Shown here: positions 42,898-54,369 of the stretch, one piece after another | How positions within the stretch are numbered: position 1 is the stretch's first letter | Layout: each line of letters starts with the position of its first letter | NCBI GenBank assembly: GCA_917880885.1 | Contig: OU862910.1 | Location: 50,583,285-50,647,284, forward strand | Origin: Limnephilus marmoratus | Taxonomy: Eukaryota > Arthropoda > Insecta > Trichoptera > Limnephilidae | DNA length: 64,000 nt | Direction: 5' to 3' | The notes under the pieces: model-generated | The model's input: the letters and a program-made list of their open reading frames with translations, nothing else | What the model was told of the DNA's origin: nothing | Database searches by the model: none | Made by a program: the position numbers and the translations under genes

Positions 42898-43842
42898 ATC
42901 TGAAGGAAATTAATATCTTGGAGCCTATGTCATCTTTGTGGATGCCATGTAGACGGTATTTTAAGGAAAGGAAGAAGAGGGAGTACTGGGTAGAAATAAT
43001 GTATGAGGTATAGGGTAGGAATTTATGGATCAGTGTGTCCAGGAGTGACGGACGTATGAATCCATCCCTCTCGCTGCGGTGCAGGACGATGGGTTGAGAG
43101 AGACCATCTGGAGAGGTCAAAGGGTTTCCCCGAACCGGCCTCTTTCAATTTCTCCCGTCACGCAGCTGGGCAAGCTCATCCGCCGCCTAGACCTGAACAC
43201 ATCTCACCTTAATGAATTATGGAGCATTCTCGAGAGTGGATCTCAGATATGGGGGCCAGAGGACATCGTCTATGTACTAATGGTCGAGAAAATACAAAAG
43301 AAATTTTTACGATACCTCTATATGAGAGAGTTAGGTTTTTACCCATGGCTATTTCCAACAGCATTTATCTCGGGAATGCTGGGTATCTGCAGCCTTAGTT
43401 CCAGAAGAGATGTCGCATTACTGCTGATGACTTTTAAGCTTCTAAATGGTTTTATATCGGTACCAGATATTCTGGCTGAAGTAGGATTCTATGTCCCGGA
43501 TAATTACACGCGAGGTCGCCAACACAGGCTTTTGATTCTTCCCAGATGCAGAACTAACTTACAAATGGTGATGTCCCTGGGAAGACTCACTAGGTTAATT
43601 AACTGCCTCGCAGGAAATGTGGATATTATTATATTTAACTAAATGTTTTACTTTAAATGTATTTATTATGAATCTTTTCTAACCGCTTTTGCAATGTATT
43701 GGTTTTATGCTGTTTTTGCAAATAAATAAATAAATGAACAGGGACACCTCTGCTATGACACCAAACGAACCTCTTTCGGTGACCAATGGCAAAAGTGTTG
43801 GTAATCCAATAAATGGTTCCTGGAACACCCCCCTCCCAAATT
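42898..43842 (-). repeat. Dispersed repeat X, copy 3, split by a LINE
   Basis: Part one 42898-43216 and part two 43733-43842 together restore the order of blocks in repeat X; the gap is the LINE at 43217-43732. Reverse orientation. Frame 42875-43120 is an artefact. Confidence 0.75.
43217..43732 (+). mobile_element. 5'-truncated LINE in repeat X
   Basis: Flanked by AATGAA (43211-43216 and 43733-43738). Encodes an ORF2 C-terminus related to the minus-strand LINE at 60985-64000: KIQKKFLRYLYMRELGFYPW, F-I-S-G-M-L, F-Y-V-P-D-N-Y-T-R-G-R, with an (AAAT)n tail at 43719-43732. The upstream part of frame 43079-43642 (before 43217) is repeat X, a chance fusion. Confidence 0.8.
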
Positions 43843-45160
43843 ACAAAAAGGTTCAGAATTGTGTAACAAACTATCATAATTAAAATCGCTCCAAATAATG
43901 CAACAGCCATAATTTCTGAATATTTTTGATAATCCCCCATAATTAATCATTTATGAATGTAATTTGATGTTCCCCTCCGCCCTTAATATCGGCGTGTACA
44001 GCATACAGCACGCACGGCACAGTACGACCCATTCAGTCTACCCTCACCGTCACCACTGCCACTCGCCACCCTCGCCACACCCACACATCCAGCACTCCCT
44101 GTAGCATACTGCCTACAGCCACAGCCACAGGGGCGGTGAAGCCTCTAGTCTCGAGTGTTGGCGCTTTCAGCAATAAGCAGCGCTGTGAGACACTTCCGGG
44201 TCCCAACTTCCCCCCACCAACACCAACTTCCGGCCGACAAGGAGAACTCTAGCGACGGGCGCCGCAAACTCCGCACTAGCTTCCCGATTTCAAAATGAGA
44301 AGTTTGAAGCACCAAACAACTCGGGAAACTCGACTCGACTCTGCTCTAGCTCAAATTAAAAGTGTTAGAAATTGAATAGGTACCTAAACTCCCACCCAAC
44401 ATCCAACACCACCCGGCCTAGACACTTCGTGTGTACTTGTGTAAGTTTCGTGTTAGTAACTATTAACAATAACTAACAATCTACAGCCGTGACCTAATTA
44501 AAGTTGCTCTCTATGTTACAATATGTGTTACAACACACTTAAGTTTATATCTACTTCCTTAAGTAGGTTAGCATTTACGGTTTATTTAATAAACCATTCC
44601 ACGAATAATTTCAATACGCGTGAAATTCCTTTGATTAATTTATCAAAGACTAGCTTTTACCCGTTGCTGCACTCGCATGGATTTATTTATTTTAAATCTA
44701 TATATATATAGATTTCCCCCTAAATGTATATATATATATATATATGTTATAGTTAAGGTTTTCACGGGTGTAAGATGTAAAACAAATTTTCTCGGTTTAC
44801 CCACGTAACGTAGTCCTGAAAAGGACTTTTTAACTCCTGACGTTTCGGACAGATCTCACTGTCCATCTTCAGAGGCCTTATGTCTTGAGTTTTTGTCTCA
44901 AACTGATAGCTTTCACATGTCTGTTTGGTCCAGAATCTATACTTATAAGTCTTAGTCTTTGTAAATCAAATCCTCAGCACGGGAGAATTTATTATTATTT
45001 AAGTTAAAAATTAATAAACACTTAGTTATAATCACTTTTATTCGTAAATTTGTTTACTTCTTCAGAAGTTTTAAGTAACCCTGAAAGGGAATAACCAGAC
45101 GTAACCGAAAATATGTCATTTTTAAATCAAATTCTAGACGTGTCGACTCTTTTTAACAAA
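43843..45160. other. No gene seen; GC-rich patch at 43980-44300
   Basis: 43980-44300 is C-rich with many CpG and CAC repeats, unlike its neighbours; it could be a promoter or 5' UTR of a gene continuing elsewhere, but no ORF or core element confirms it. (TA)n lies at 44699-44746, and a hammerhead-like motif at 44838-44873 (minus: CTGAAGATGGACAG ... CTGTCCGAAACG). Confidence 0.4.
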
Positions 45161-45164
45161 AAAA

Positions 45165-46130
45165 TATAAATTGATTTCGAAAGATTGTTATTTTATATAG
45201 TAAATTTATCTTTAAAAAATTTAAAGTTATGTTCATTTATATTATAACAAGGTTATACCGTTTGTCGTTGGCAAATTTGTCAATTTAAAAAAAAAATTGT
45301 GTTATAAAACACGCATTTCAAATCATATAACGATACAGTAAAATAAATCAATAAATTATTTATTTATTTATTTATTATGAATAAACGCCGATTTACGGCT
45401 TTTACATGGGAATTACAATAATTTGAAACAATATACATAGTTAAGAAGAAAAAAAAATAATATAACAAAAAATTAAAGAGCACATATTGAAGTGCCAGTA
45501 TAAAGCAAAAATAGTAAGCTATTATAAAACAAACATGAAGAAAAAGAAAACCTCAAATACAAGAATGTGTACAAGATATTATGAATTAAAAAATTACTAT
45601 GTAAAGTACGTAGTAGTTAATTTAAAAATTCCAGAAATAAACATTGAAAAAGAATATAAACATACAAAGTATAATAGATTATAATCTAACAGAAAAGCGC
45701 TGACAAACAGCTTTAATTAAATAATGTTTGTATGTTGATAATCTTTCAATATTTATCATATCATCAACAACATATTATCTAGGAAAGCTACTTTTCAGAA
45801 TTTTAATTTTAGATGCGTCCACGTGCTTTGCGACGACTTCAGTTTGTCTTTTTATTTACGGTCTTACTAACTAATATACTTTAGATTTTTTTACACACTT
45901 ATTTTGCTTAGACATTATTGAAAAATTAAAAATACTTACGATCAAAAAATAATTTAAAAAAAGTACATAATTTTAATAATATCATCACATGATTGAGCAT
46001 TTTTTTTATTGCTAACTGGAATGTAGGTACTTATAATATATCAAAGCAAAATTTTAATGAAATAACATCGATATTGAGTTATAGAATATATGAGAATAAT
46101 CAAAATTTCTCATCAGATCCGCCCTGTACA
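45165..46130 (+). repeat. Dispersed repeat Y, copy 2, interrupted
   Basis: Collinear with 9540-10110 but split by about 400 bp (about 45355-45760). The ends of the insert include an (ATTT)n array at 45355-45380 that looks like a minus-strand LINE tail. Downstream, TTTACGGTCTTAC and TTTTGCTTAGACATTATTG restore the match. Confidence 0.6.
45355..45760 (-). mobile_element. Probable LINE 3' end inside repeat Y
   Basis: Read on the minus strand it ends in (AAAT)n after GTAAATCGGCGTTTATTCAT-type sequence. No RT motif remains. Its position explains the gap between the halves of repeat Y. Confidence 0.4.
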
Positions 46131-47648
46131 GTTGCAAGGGTACGATCACAGGACAATCTTCGACGAAATTTAAATTCTAGGCAGCTGGTTAATGGGCCTG
46201 AAAAAGTAAGCATTGCTTACGAAACATGTTTTTTTAAACAAGAAAGTGGTTAAAACTAGGTTAAAACGTAAGTCTAGAATAATTTTTAATTAAAATGATG
46301 TCACAAAATAATTTTTAAGTGTTTGAAGAAGACATTTTATTATTATTATTTTTTGCGCGTATAAAAGCAAACCAAACAAACGCAAAATAACACTTCGGTA
46401 AAATTTTATTTAGATTTTAAACGCGGGTTTTTAATCTAAAATACCGCATCTAAGAGGGAAATTCCACATTAGTTTGAGTCGAGTTACCGCTTCAATTGCG
46501 TTAATGGTCATACGCTCTTCGCCATACCTGCTACCTACTAGCTGCTACCTCAAAGGTACCTACCTCTTCATTTCCTAATGGAAAACACTTTACGCGGAGT
46601 TGCAGGATTAACGACAGAGGGACAGAGGACAGAGGTGGTACCGTAGACTGTTGTCGGTACTGAGGACTACGGACTGGGAAACTGAGTATCTCGGATTGAA
46701 CCAACAATTGTAGAGGCTGTGTTCTGTGTTCATTGGAACTCGATAAGGGATAACTCTTATTTCGGGGTTAAATTCCAAGCGATTTCGTAGATTCCGAGTG
46801 GCAAATTCAATTAAAAATTACTTGAATTTTTTTGAAAAAATTTACAAATAATTTATCCATATTATTGCAGAAATGTGGAAAATTACGAGAAAAATTAATA
46901 AAAATATTATTTAATGTAAAAGGCTTCCTTGTGACGTCATTTTTAACAACTGCGATCGTTGAGAATATATGATTATAATAATAACCAAATGGAAATACCC
47001 AACCATATTTCTGAGTTCGATTGATGACATGATCGATTGACCGTGCTAGATACAGCATATACGTTTTATCGATAAAGTCTGTAACTTGTCATCGCTCTCG
47101 AGCACGAATGCAGGCCGCTAATGAACAAACAATTATTCACAACGACTAAGTGTTCGCAATTTATTTGACGTGGACTTTATATTTGTATGTATATTTTTGA
47201 CATCGCGCTACTGCGAAAATTAACTTAAAGTAATTGGATTTTTAAATACTGGCAATTTTCATTCAGTTGTCACACTGCAGCGCATGCGCGTTGGACAGCT
47301 TCTTGATGACAGAGCGGTTTTTCAAACCAACCGTTTTCTGTTTCGAATGTCGTAATTAATCCTACAGTTCCTCATCAGAGTTCACACATTTTATTTAAGC
47401 TTCATTTTTCTAACCTTTTCTGTTAACATCGCTTTTATAAATTAAGCTAATCTGTTTTGAACATTAAATCTCTTTATTTAAAAACCGCATCCTTTAGCAA
47501 AACAGCAGACATTCCCGCGAAAATACAAATTACCCAATGACATTTCTGTGCTCCAGGTATTTTGTTCCCGTCGATAGGTTCATGTTTTAGTTTTGACGTT
47601 TATTTTATTCAAAAATACCTACCACTTCATCTGCTGAGAGTCTTGCTG
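46131..47648. other. No gene seen
   Basis: AT-rich, with a short GGACAGAG/GACTACGG repeat patch near 46615-46670. No ORF of recognised family. Confidence 0.4.
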
Positions 47649-47876
47649 AAGAGATCAAAAGATCTTCCTCAAGAAGTCTCTCTCTATCCGGCTTACCACG
47701 CAGTTAGTGAGCAGACGCATCCGCCGCCAAGATCCGGACGATCCTAACCCCCATTATCCCGAGCACCCCTACTAGGTCACCAAACATAGCGAACCCTTGG
47801 GGTGACCTATGGCAGAGGTGCTGGTTTTCCAATGAATGGTTCTCATGGCGGCGGTACCCATACCCGCCTCCCAAAT
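47649..47876 (-). repeat. Dispersed repeat X, copy 4, partial
   Basis: CCGCCGCCAAGAT, CACCAAACATAGCGAACCC, GGGGTGACCTATGGCAGAGG and GGCGGCGGTACCC blocks; lacks the distal ~200 bp. Confidence 0.7.
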
Positions 47877-47887
47877 GCCTTTAAACC

Positions 47888-48062
47888 ATTGTCTAACTAA
47901 CTAACTAACGATCCATCACACCGTTTCCTCGTAGGAGTAGGCAGAGAGGACGAACCGTCAAGCAACTCGGTCTTGGCACACACTCCCTTCCTCGTTCACA
48001 TTCACACATCGTCTCATAAATGCTCTTCTATTATTCTGACTCTTGACATGGCCCGACTTAAC
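47888..48062 (-). mobile_element. LINE C-terminal relic, minus strand
   Basis: Reverse complement is collinear with 54400-54570 (CAGAATAATAGAAGAG, GAGACGATGT, GTGTGCCAAGACCGAGTTG, GTCCTCTCTGCCTA). Translated pieces (MRRC, VCQDR, VLSAY) resemble the very end of a LINE ORF2. Ends in (CTAA)n. Confidence 0.5.
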
Positions 48063-48430
48063 CATTTTCAAGGTAAGAAAATACAGGTGCAAAATGTTAA
48101 TTGCCGCCGTTTCCAGGTAATGTTTCTGGTTCTACACTTTCAGTAGTGTGATGTATCGTTCAAAGTTATATGATCTTAACCCAAATGTATCTGTGAGCCT
48201 TTAATGTGTTTACCGGGAGTAATTTGTTCAGTATAAGCTCTGAGGGGAATTAAAACACTAAACAGAACTTTGCTTAAATGATCTGAAACAAAGAACGCTT
48301 AAGTATTAATTTTAGGAGAAAAATAATTTAACACTTTAATCCATTTTTTTAAAGGTATACCGCACAAGTCCCAATTGCCCGGAGCCAGTAAATCTATGGT
48401 ATTACTATTTTAGGATATGAGGTAAGTTTC

Positions 48431-48835
48431 AATTTGGGAGGCAGATATGGGTACCGCCTAACCGGGAATGCTTTATTGGATAACCAAGACCTCTGCCATA
48501 GGTCACCCCAGGAGGTTCTCTACGTTTGGTGACTTGGTAGGGGTGCCCGGGTTCATGGGGTGAGGTTTTCCCGAGTCTTTTGCCCACCACTGCGTGGCGG
48601 TCTGGATCAGGAGAAGCCGGTTTGGGGAGACCTTTGACCTCTCCCGATGGTCTCTCTCGACCAATCGTCTTACACTGGAGCGAAAGGGATGGATTTATAC
48701 GTCCGTCTCTCCTGGACACACTGACCTTTGATTCCTATCTATCTCTCATATCTTCCTTCCTTCCGGGAACTTACTTTCCTTTCTTTCTTTAAAAAAAAAT
48801 CCTCCACATGGCATCTTCAAAGATGACGTAAGTAT
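48431..48835 (+). repeat. Dispersed repeat X, copy 5 (reference)
   Basis: Best preserved forward copy: AATTTGGGAGGCAGATATGG at the start, GGTACCGCC, GGTCACCCCA, GGTTCATGGGGTGAGG, GACCTTTGACCTCTCC, GTCTCTCCTGGACACACTGA, ending near AGATGACG. No terminal inverted repeats and no clear Pol III boxes. Confidence 0.75.
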
Positions 48836-49504
48836 AATAATAAAAACGTTTATTCATCAACATATTTTTTTTAATATTACCCTTTTTATTCATTCATCAC
48901 TGATTATGTTGACAAAAAGGTCACTGCTCAACTACGAGTATAATTCAGGATTTCTCCTGGAATGTAGCTGGTGAATGCGTGATGAGAGCGTTATGAGAAG
49001 TGTGATCGGGCGAGGCGAACGGAAGTTGAGAGGGAGATATAAGTTAGTGAAGTTTTACTTCAGTCGTGTGGTCTAAAGCACACTCGTTTTTTTTTCTTCA
49101 GGGCCGCCTGTGTGGGGTTAATGTAAAAACAAAGGCTGAATGAAATAGAATAGGATTCGGAGTAAAGGGGAAGAGAAGGTTGGGAAGTGTGTGGATTTTC
49201 AGAACTAGTCTCTAAGCATAGTTTAAGCCATTTCAAGCTACGCAACATTACGATTTTGAATGGTGATCCTCGCAAGAAAAAGTGGAAATATCTAACATTC
49301 ACAACAGTTGGCTAGAAACCTTGTTGACCTTGCAATTTCTGTCAATCTTGGAGAAAAGAAATTGTAAATTCAATATACTTTGATCACAATAGTGACAAAA
49401 TGTCAGAATGATTCTGAGGGCGAGTCTGGTTCTACTTAACAATAAGGAATAATTGTCCTAATCCTTAAATTAACAATTGGAAGATTTCAGTTGAAATGAA
49501 TCAT
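48836..49504. other. No gene seen
   Basis: No ORF of recognised family. The minus frame 49060-49302 is weak and unsupported. Confidence 0.4.
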
Positions 49505-49509
49505 CATTA

Positions 49510-49790
49510 CATAGTACAAAATGAAGTCGCTCAAAATGTATGTGCGCATTAATCTTTTAAACTACGCAACCGATTTTCACGCTTTTTTCACCAACAGATA
49601 GAGTGATTCAAGAGGAATGTTTATTTGTATAATACACGCTTGTTAGAGTAGAGAAAGACCGAGAAATTCAAATATTCAATTCAGGCAGCGGGCAGCAGGC
49701 AAGCGGGTGGTGTGGATTTTATAAAGGTTGGGTAATGGCGTCGTGTTTCGTTAGCCACAGCAAGGCCGGGACTGCTGGTTGTTAATAACT
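49510..49790 (+). repeat. Dispersed repeat Z, copy 2
   Basis: Collinear with 17655-18045; see that entry. Confidence 0.55.
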
Positions 49791-49984
49791 TTAAGATTTT
49801 TCGTTGAACGCAATTCCAATTCTCTCAGACGACAGCGAAAACCGCGTTAATTTTGAGATTAAGGATAATCCCTTTCCTTAAGTAGAACCGGAGTCGCCCC
49901 TCGATAACGAATAAGATCTTAATTCCTCTCACTATCATTATTCCCCGCTGAAAATATCGCTTTTGGAATAACGGAGGACTTCGC

Positions 49985-50135
49985 TAGTAGATGATTGGAT
50001 TCGCGATTCTGGGGCAAAACCCAAAGCTTTGTACCACTCGGCCACTAACTAGTAAAATAAATTACTCTTGCCCACGGTAGATTTGAAAGACAGACCCCTG
50101 CCTTTCTTTGAGCTTACCACTCTGCTATGAACAAT
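49985..50135 (-). mobile_element. Possible dimeric tRNA-derived SINE
   Basis: On the minus strand two tRNA-like units follow one another: one from about 50130 (A-box-like TAGCAGAGTGGTAAG; B-box-like TTTCAAATCTACC) and one from about 50052 (A-box-like TGGCCGAGTGGTAC; degenerate B box ATCGCGAATCC). Neither closes as a true tRNA. Confidence 0.45.
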
Positions 50136-50177
50136 TCAAATCGACATTTTTTTTGGCCACACAGAAGGCCAAGAAAA

Positions 50178-50475
50178 TAATTTCCCTCAGGGCCTATGTC
50201 ATCTTGGAGGATGCTGTGTGTAGGGTTTTTTTAAGGAAAGGAAGGAGAGGAGAGTTCTGGGAAGGAAAAGGGGTTTAAGGGGTAGATAGGAATCTGGGGT
50301 TCAGTGTGTCTTGGTCATCCGCCTCCATGACATAGACAAACCTCACCCCATAAACCCGGGTACCCCTGCTAAATCATCAAACCTAGCGAACCACTTGGGG
50401 TGACCTAAGGCAGAGGTGTTGGTTATCCAATAAAGGTTCCCGGGGCGGCGGTACCGATTCCCGTCTCCCAAATTG
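50178..50475 (-). repeat. Dispersed repeat X, copy 6, internal deletion
   Basis: Both ends present (TTTCCCTCAGGGCC and CGTCTCCCAAATT) but about 130-180 bp are missing after GGGGTTCAGTGTGTC. Confidence 0.75.
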
Positions 50476-50522
50476 GTAATTATGAACATTCAAAATGTTT
50501 TCTTTTGTGGGTGGTTAAGTAC

Positions 50523-50955
50523 TAAGGTTCGTAGAAAATGCTTTTAACAAGGTTAGCTCATACGGGCCTTTTTCCAAAAAAAACTCGTCGGGACGCTTTC
50601 GAAATTTCGAACGCGTGACGTACTTTGAAGTAAACCACTGCCACATGTATTGCAGTTAATTCAAATTTCCCGGCGCAACAAGGACTTCAAGCTACGTCAA
50701 GAATTTTTAGCCAATCACCGCTCTACCCCCTCGATGAGCTAAGGGAACGTACCCAAACTACGTGACCAACTTTTTGCAATTTTTAACCCTCCCCCCCCCC
50801 CCCCCCCCCGGTGACCAAAATCCTAAGGAACCCGCCGCTCATTTGTATGGAGCGTGACCTTTTGAAGACCCCCCCCCCCCCTAAAAGTGTCACGTAGTAT
50901 GGGTACGTTCCCTAACCTTGTTAAACACATTTTCTACAAACCTATGCGAACCATC
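50523..50955. repeat. Inverted-repeat element holding a Harbinger-type MITE
   Basis: Arm 50523-50560 (AAGGTTCGTAGAAAATGC ... CAAGGTTAGCTCAT) is complementary to the right arm made of 50733-50742 plus 50913-50955 once the MITE is removed. Without the MITE the unit is about 260 bp. Confidence 0.75.
50743..50912. mobile_element. PIF/Harbinger-type MITE, copy 2
   Basis: 170 bp, GGGAACGTACCC ... GGGTACGTTCCC, TAA on both sides (50740-50742, 50913-50915). The complementary arm at 50523-50560 shows the unfilled site with a single TAA. Confidence 0.88.
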
Positions 50956-50989
50956 ATATTTTTTATTGATTTAGTTTATACTACATAAA

Positions 50990-51260
50990 TATAAACTAAT
51001 AAGCACAATGTAACATTTCATTTGATAAATTTAAATATTTTTACAGTAAGCATAACATTTCTTTTTAAATACATTCATTCTTTCTTCATTCTTCATACTT
51101 TCAGGCATTTCATCATACATCTTTAGTCCTCTGTACATTAGGCAGTTCTGTGATTTTGATTTCTTCATTTGTGGCAATCGAACTCTGTTTATATTTCTTG
51201 TTTCGTAATTATGAATGTCTCTATTAAAAACAATTTCATCCTTAAAGTATTTTGGCGTTT
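50990..51260 (-). mobile_element. Old minus-strand LINE, 3' part
   Basis: Minus frame 51276-51031: QTPKYFKDE, HNYETRN, L-P-Q-M-K-K-S, Y-R-G-L-K-M-Y-D-E, the usual LINE ORF2 C-terminus. Continues the protein of 54225-53748 directly (…HKIMKN then QTPKYF…) when the RTE-like insertion is removed. Confidence 0.8.
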
Positions 51261-51270
51261 GGTTTTTCAT

Positions 51271-51560
51271 ATACATGGAAGTCGCCAGCAGACTCAGTCC
51301 AGAGAATTGTACGAAATCAAATTGACTATATTATCATCAACAAAAGATACAAGAACTCGATTAAGTCTGTAAAAACATACCCGGGTGCTGATGTACCATC
51401 AGATCATAATTTACTCCTGGCTGAATTTAGGTTGCGTTTTAAGAAAATTGATAAAAAAGAACGGGCTTTGAAATTAGATAAAGACAAGCTTAAAGATAAT
51501 GGTCTGTGTAAAGAAGCAACACAAATATTGGAAAAACAATTCGCCGACCTCCAGACTCAA
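51271..51560 (+). pseudogene. RTE-like endonuclease C-terminal fragment
   Basis: Frame of 51252-51578: T-W-K-S-P, R-N-Q-I-D-Y-I, then PSDHNLLLAEFRLRFKK, the conserved end of an APE-type endonuclease. A frameshift near 51530 separates it from the RT frame. The first catalytic motifs are lost by truncation. Confidence 0.75.
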
Positions 51561-53710
51561 CAGAGAAGAAAATATTGAAAATATTGAATACATCTGCAAT
51601 GAATCAAAGAAAATCATCACAGAGATTGCAAAGGAAAAATTCAAAGAAGAGACGCCACAAAAGAAACAGAAATGGATGACAGACGAAATACTAAACCTCA
51701 TGGAAGTAAGAAAAAAATACAAAAATCGAAACGTGGAAGAATACAAAAGAATCCACACAGAAATTCGGAGTAAAATTAGGCAAGCAAAAGCTGATTGGCA
51801 TATTCAACAGTGTGCTGTAATTGAAACCCACAATGATAAACATGATATTTTCCAAGTACACAAGAAAATCAAAGAATTGACTGGAATAAATCGTAAAACC
51901 GACATTGGGCAACTGGAGGATCGAGATGGAAAACTTCTAACCGATATTAACGAAAAACTAAAAAGATGGAAAGACTACATCTCAGAACTCTTCAATGATA
52001 ATAGAAGCGCAGAATATGATATGGGAAATATTGCAACAGGCCCACCAATCACAACAAATGAGGTAGAACATGCAATTCGTCTCTCTAAAACTGGGAAAGC
52101 AGCGGGCCCAGATGGAATACAGGCTGAAATCCTTAAACTCATAGGAAATAAAGGCATCCTAGTATTGACCAGTCTCTTTAACTCCATATATAATACAGGA
52201 ATTATCCCACTAGATTGGCTTCGATCCACTTTTGTTATTCTCCCAAAGAAAGCAAAAGCAAGAAAATGTAGTGACCACCGGACAATTAGTTTAATGAGCC
52301 ACTTATTAAAGATATTTTTGCGAATTATACATGGACGCATATATCGCAAAGTGGAAGAAAAGATAGGTGTCACACAATTTGGCTTTCGAAATGGGTTGGG
52401 TACTCGAGAAGCGTTATTTAGTATTCAAGTACTGATCCAAAGATGTAGAGATGTGAATACAAATGTACATGCATGCTTCATTGACTTCCTTAAAGCATTT
52501 GATAGAGTTAGACACGACAAAATGATTCAAATTCTGAAAACCTCCGGGATAGACGATAAAGATATAAGGGAACGTACCCATACTACGTGACCAACTTTTT
52601 GCAATTTTTAACCCCCCCCCCCCCCCCCGGTGACCAAAATCCTAAGCAACCCGCCGCTCATTTGTATGGAGCGTGACATTTTGAAGACCCCCCCCCCCCT
52701 AAAAGTGTCACGTAGTATGGGTACGTTCCCTAAGGATAATAGGTAATCTTTATTGGAACCAGAAAGGAGCAGTAAGAGTAGAGCAATGTCTAACACACGA
52801 AGTAGAAATAAAGAGAGGCGTGCGACAGGGTTGTATTCTTTCACCTATGCTGTTCAACTTATATTCAGAAGAAATATTCAATGAAGCTCTGCAAGAAGCT
52901 ACTCAAGGACTTGTTATAAATGGGAAGATTCTAAACAACCTGCGTTATGCAGATGATACGGTACTTCTAACAAGTAACATTGAGGAGTTACAACTTTTGC
53001 TGAATCAAGTAGTGAAGACTTGTGAGAATTTTGGGCTAGAACTGAATATAAATAAAACAAAATACATGCTCATAACCAAAAATAACGCATTGGATGAACA
53101 TCTTTATATTGCTGGAACAAAACTGGAGAAGGTACAAAGTATTGTATACTTGGGCTGCAATGTAAATGATAGATGGGATCCTTCAGTTGAAATCAAATGC
53201 CGCATTGAGCAAGCTCGTGCAACCTTCATCCGCATGAAAAAAATGTTCTGCAGTCATGATCTCAACCTTGGATTACGAATGCGAATGGTCAGATGCTACG
53301 TATTTTCAATATTATTTTATGGAATGGAAGCATGGACGCTTACTGAAGAATTAATTAGGCGACTTGAGGCATTCGAGATGTGGATCTACAGAAGAATACT
53401 TAAAATAAGCTGGATGGACAGGGTCACAAATGAAGATGTTATGGTTCGGATGAATAAAGAAAAGGAAGTTATTAAAACCATAAAAATCCGAAAACTTCAA
53501 TATCTTGGACACGTGATGAGACATCCAGAGAAGTATGAGATCCTGCATCTCATAATGCAGGGAAAGATTGCCGGAAGACGGGGCCCTGGAAGAAGGAGAA
53601 CCTCATGGCTGAAAAACCTGAGACAGTGGTTTGGCCAGTCTACCGTGGAGCTGTTCCGGGCCGCAGTAAACAAAGTCCGCATAGCCAACATGATAGCCAA
53701 CGTCCGTTGA
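51530..53710 (+). pseudogene. RTE-like reverse transcriptase, split by a MITE
   Basis: First half in frame 51499-52564: G-K-A-A-G-P-D-G, L-P-K-K, Q-F-G-F-R and motif A CFIDFLKAFDRV. Second half 52734-53710: RGVRQGCILSPMLFN, motif C Y-A-D-D, then the C-terminal region. The 163-bp MITE plus 3-bp duplication (166 bp) shifts frame by one, exactly the shift between halves, so the RT was open when the MITE arrived. Clade assignment RTE-like rests on motif memory. Confidence 0.85.
52568..52730. mobile_element. PIF/Harbinger-type MITE, copy 3
   Basis: 163 bp, same ends and poly(C) runs as the other copies, TAA duplication at 52565-52567 and 52731-52733. Inserted between codons of the RTE-like RT. 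Confidence 0.9.
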
Positions 53711-53747
53711 ACGGACAAGGCACAACAAGAAGAAGAAGGTTTTTCAT

Positions 53748-54225
53748 GATTTTATGCACAAAAATTAACACATTAAATAGTAGTCTCTTTTTTATTGGAA
53801 TCCAATTTAGCTCCTCTCTCATTTGATTAATCCTTGCGTATTTGCCTTTCCCCAGTATACATCTCATAGCTTTGTTTTGTATAACTTCTAGTTTGTTCAA
53901 ATTTCCTTCATTGGCCAAATATAACATCGTAGAGCAGTATTCCAAATGTGGAGCAACGATAGTTTTATAAATAAGCTCCGTAGTGTTTCTATTTAATTTA
54001 CGTCTTAGTCTTCTAAGGAAATTTACCTTTTTTGATACATTTTTTAGCACATATTCAAAGTTTGCTGAGAAAGTCAGTTTTGAGTCGAGTATTACACCCA
54101 GGTATTTGATTTCATTTACTTTTCCAATTTTTTCACCATTAATTGTCAAATTTAACCCTGTGTTACATGTTTTATTGCCTATTTCCATATATTTTGCTTT
54201 GTTTACGTTCAGTTTCAACTTGTTT
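53748..54225 (-). mobile_element. Old minus-strand LINE, 5' part
   Basis: Minus frame from 54218: LNVNKAKYMEIG, E-I-K-Y-L-G-V-I-L-D, YKTIVAPHLEYCSTMLY, IQNKAMRCILG. This is the region after RT motif C. Truncated upstream. Confidence 0.85.
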
Positions 54226-54369
54226 AATTACAGCTATTATATTATATAATTTATTTTTGTTATGGTTGGTTAATAATACGCATAAGTTTGTTTTAAATAG
54301 TACAGTTTGTGATTCATGCCGCCTTGTATTTATAATGTGTACTAATCTGTCTTACCCGTAATGGTAAAA

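Larger units (their letters stand above)
51271..53737 (+). mobile_element. RTE-like LINE, copy 2, inserted in an older LINE
   Basis: Flanked by GGTTTTTCAT (51261-51270 and 53738-53747), a perfect 10-bp target duplication. 5'-truncated within the endonuclease; tail (GAA)n. Interrupted by the MITE at 52568-52730. Near-identical to 39646-40649 over the shared 3' kilobase. Confidence 0.88.

Noticed and set aside
43079..43216. N-terminal part of a 187-codon frame
   Set aside because: Repeat X read in frame with an inserted LINE; chance fusion.
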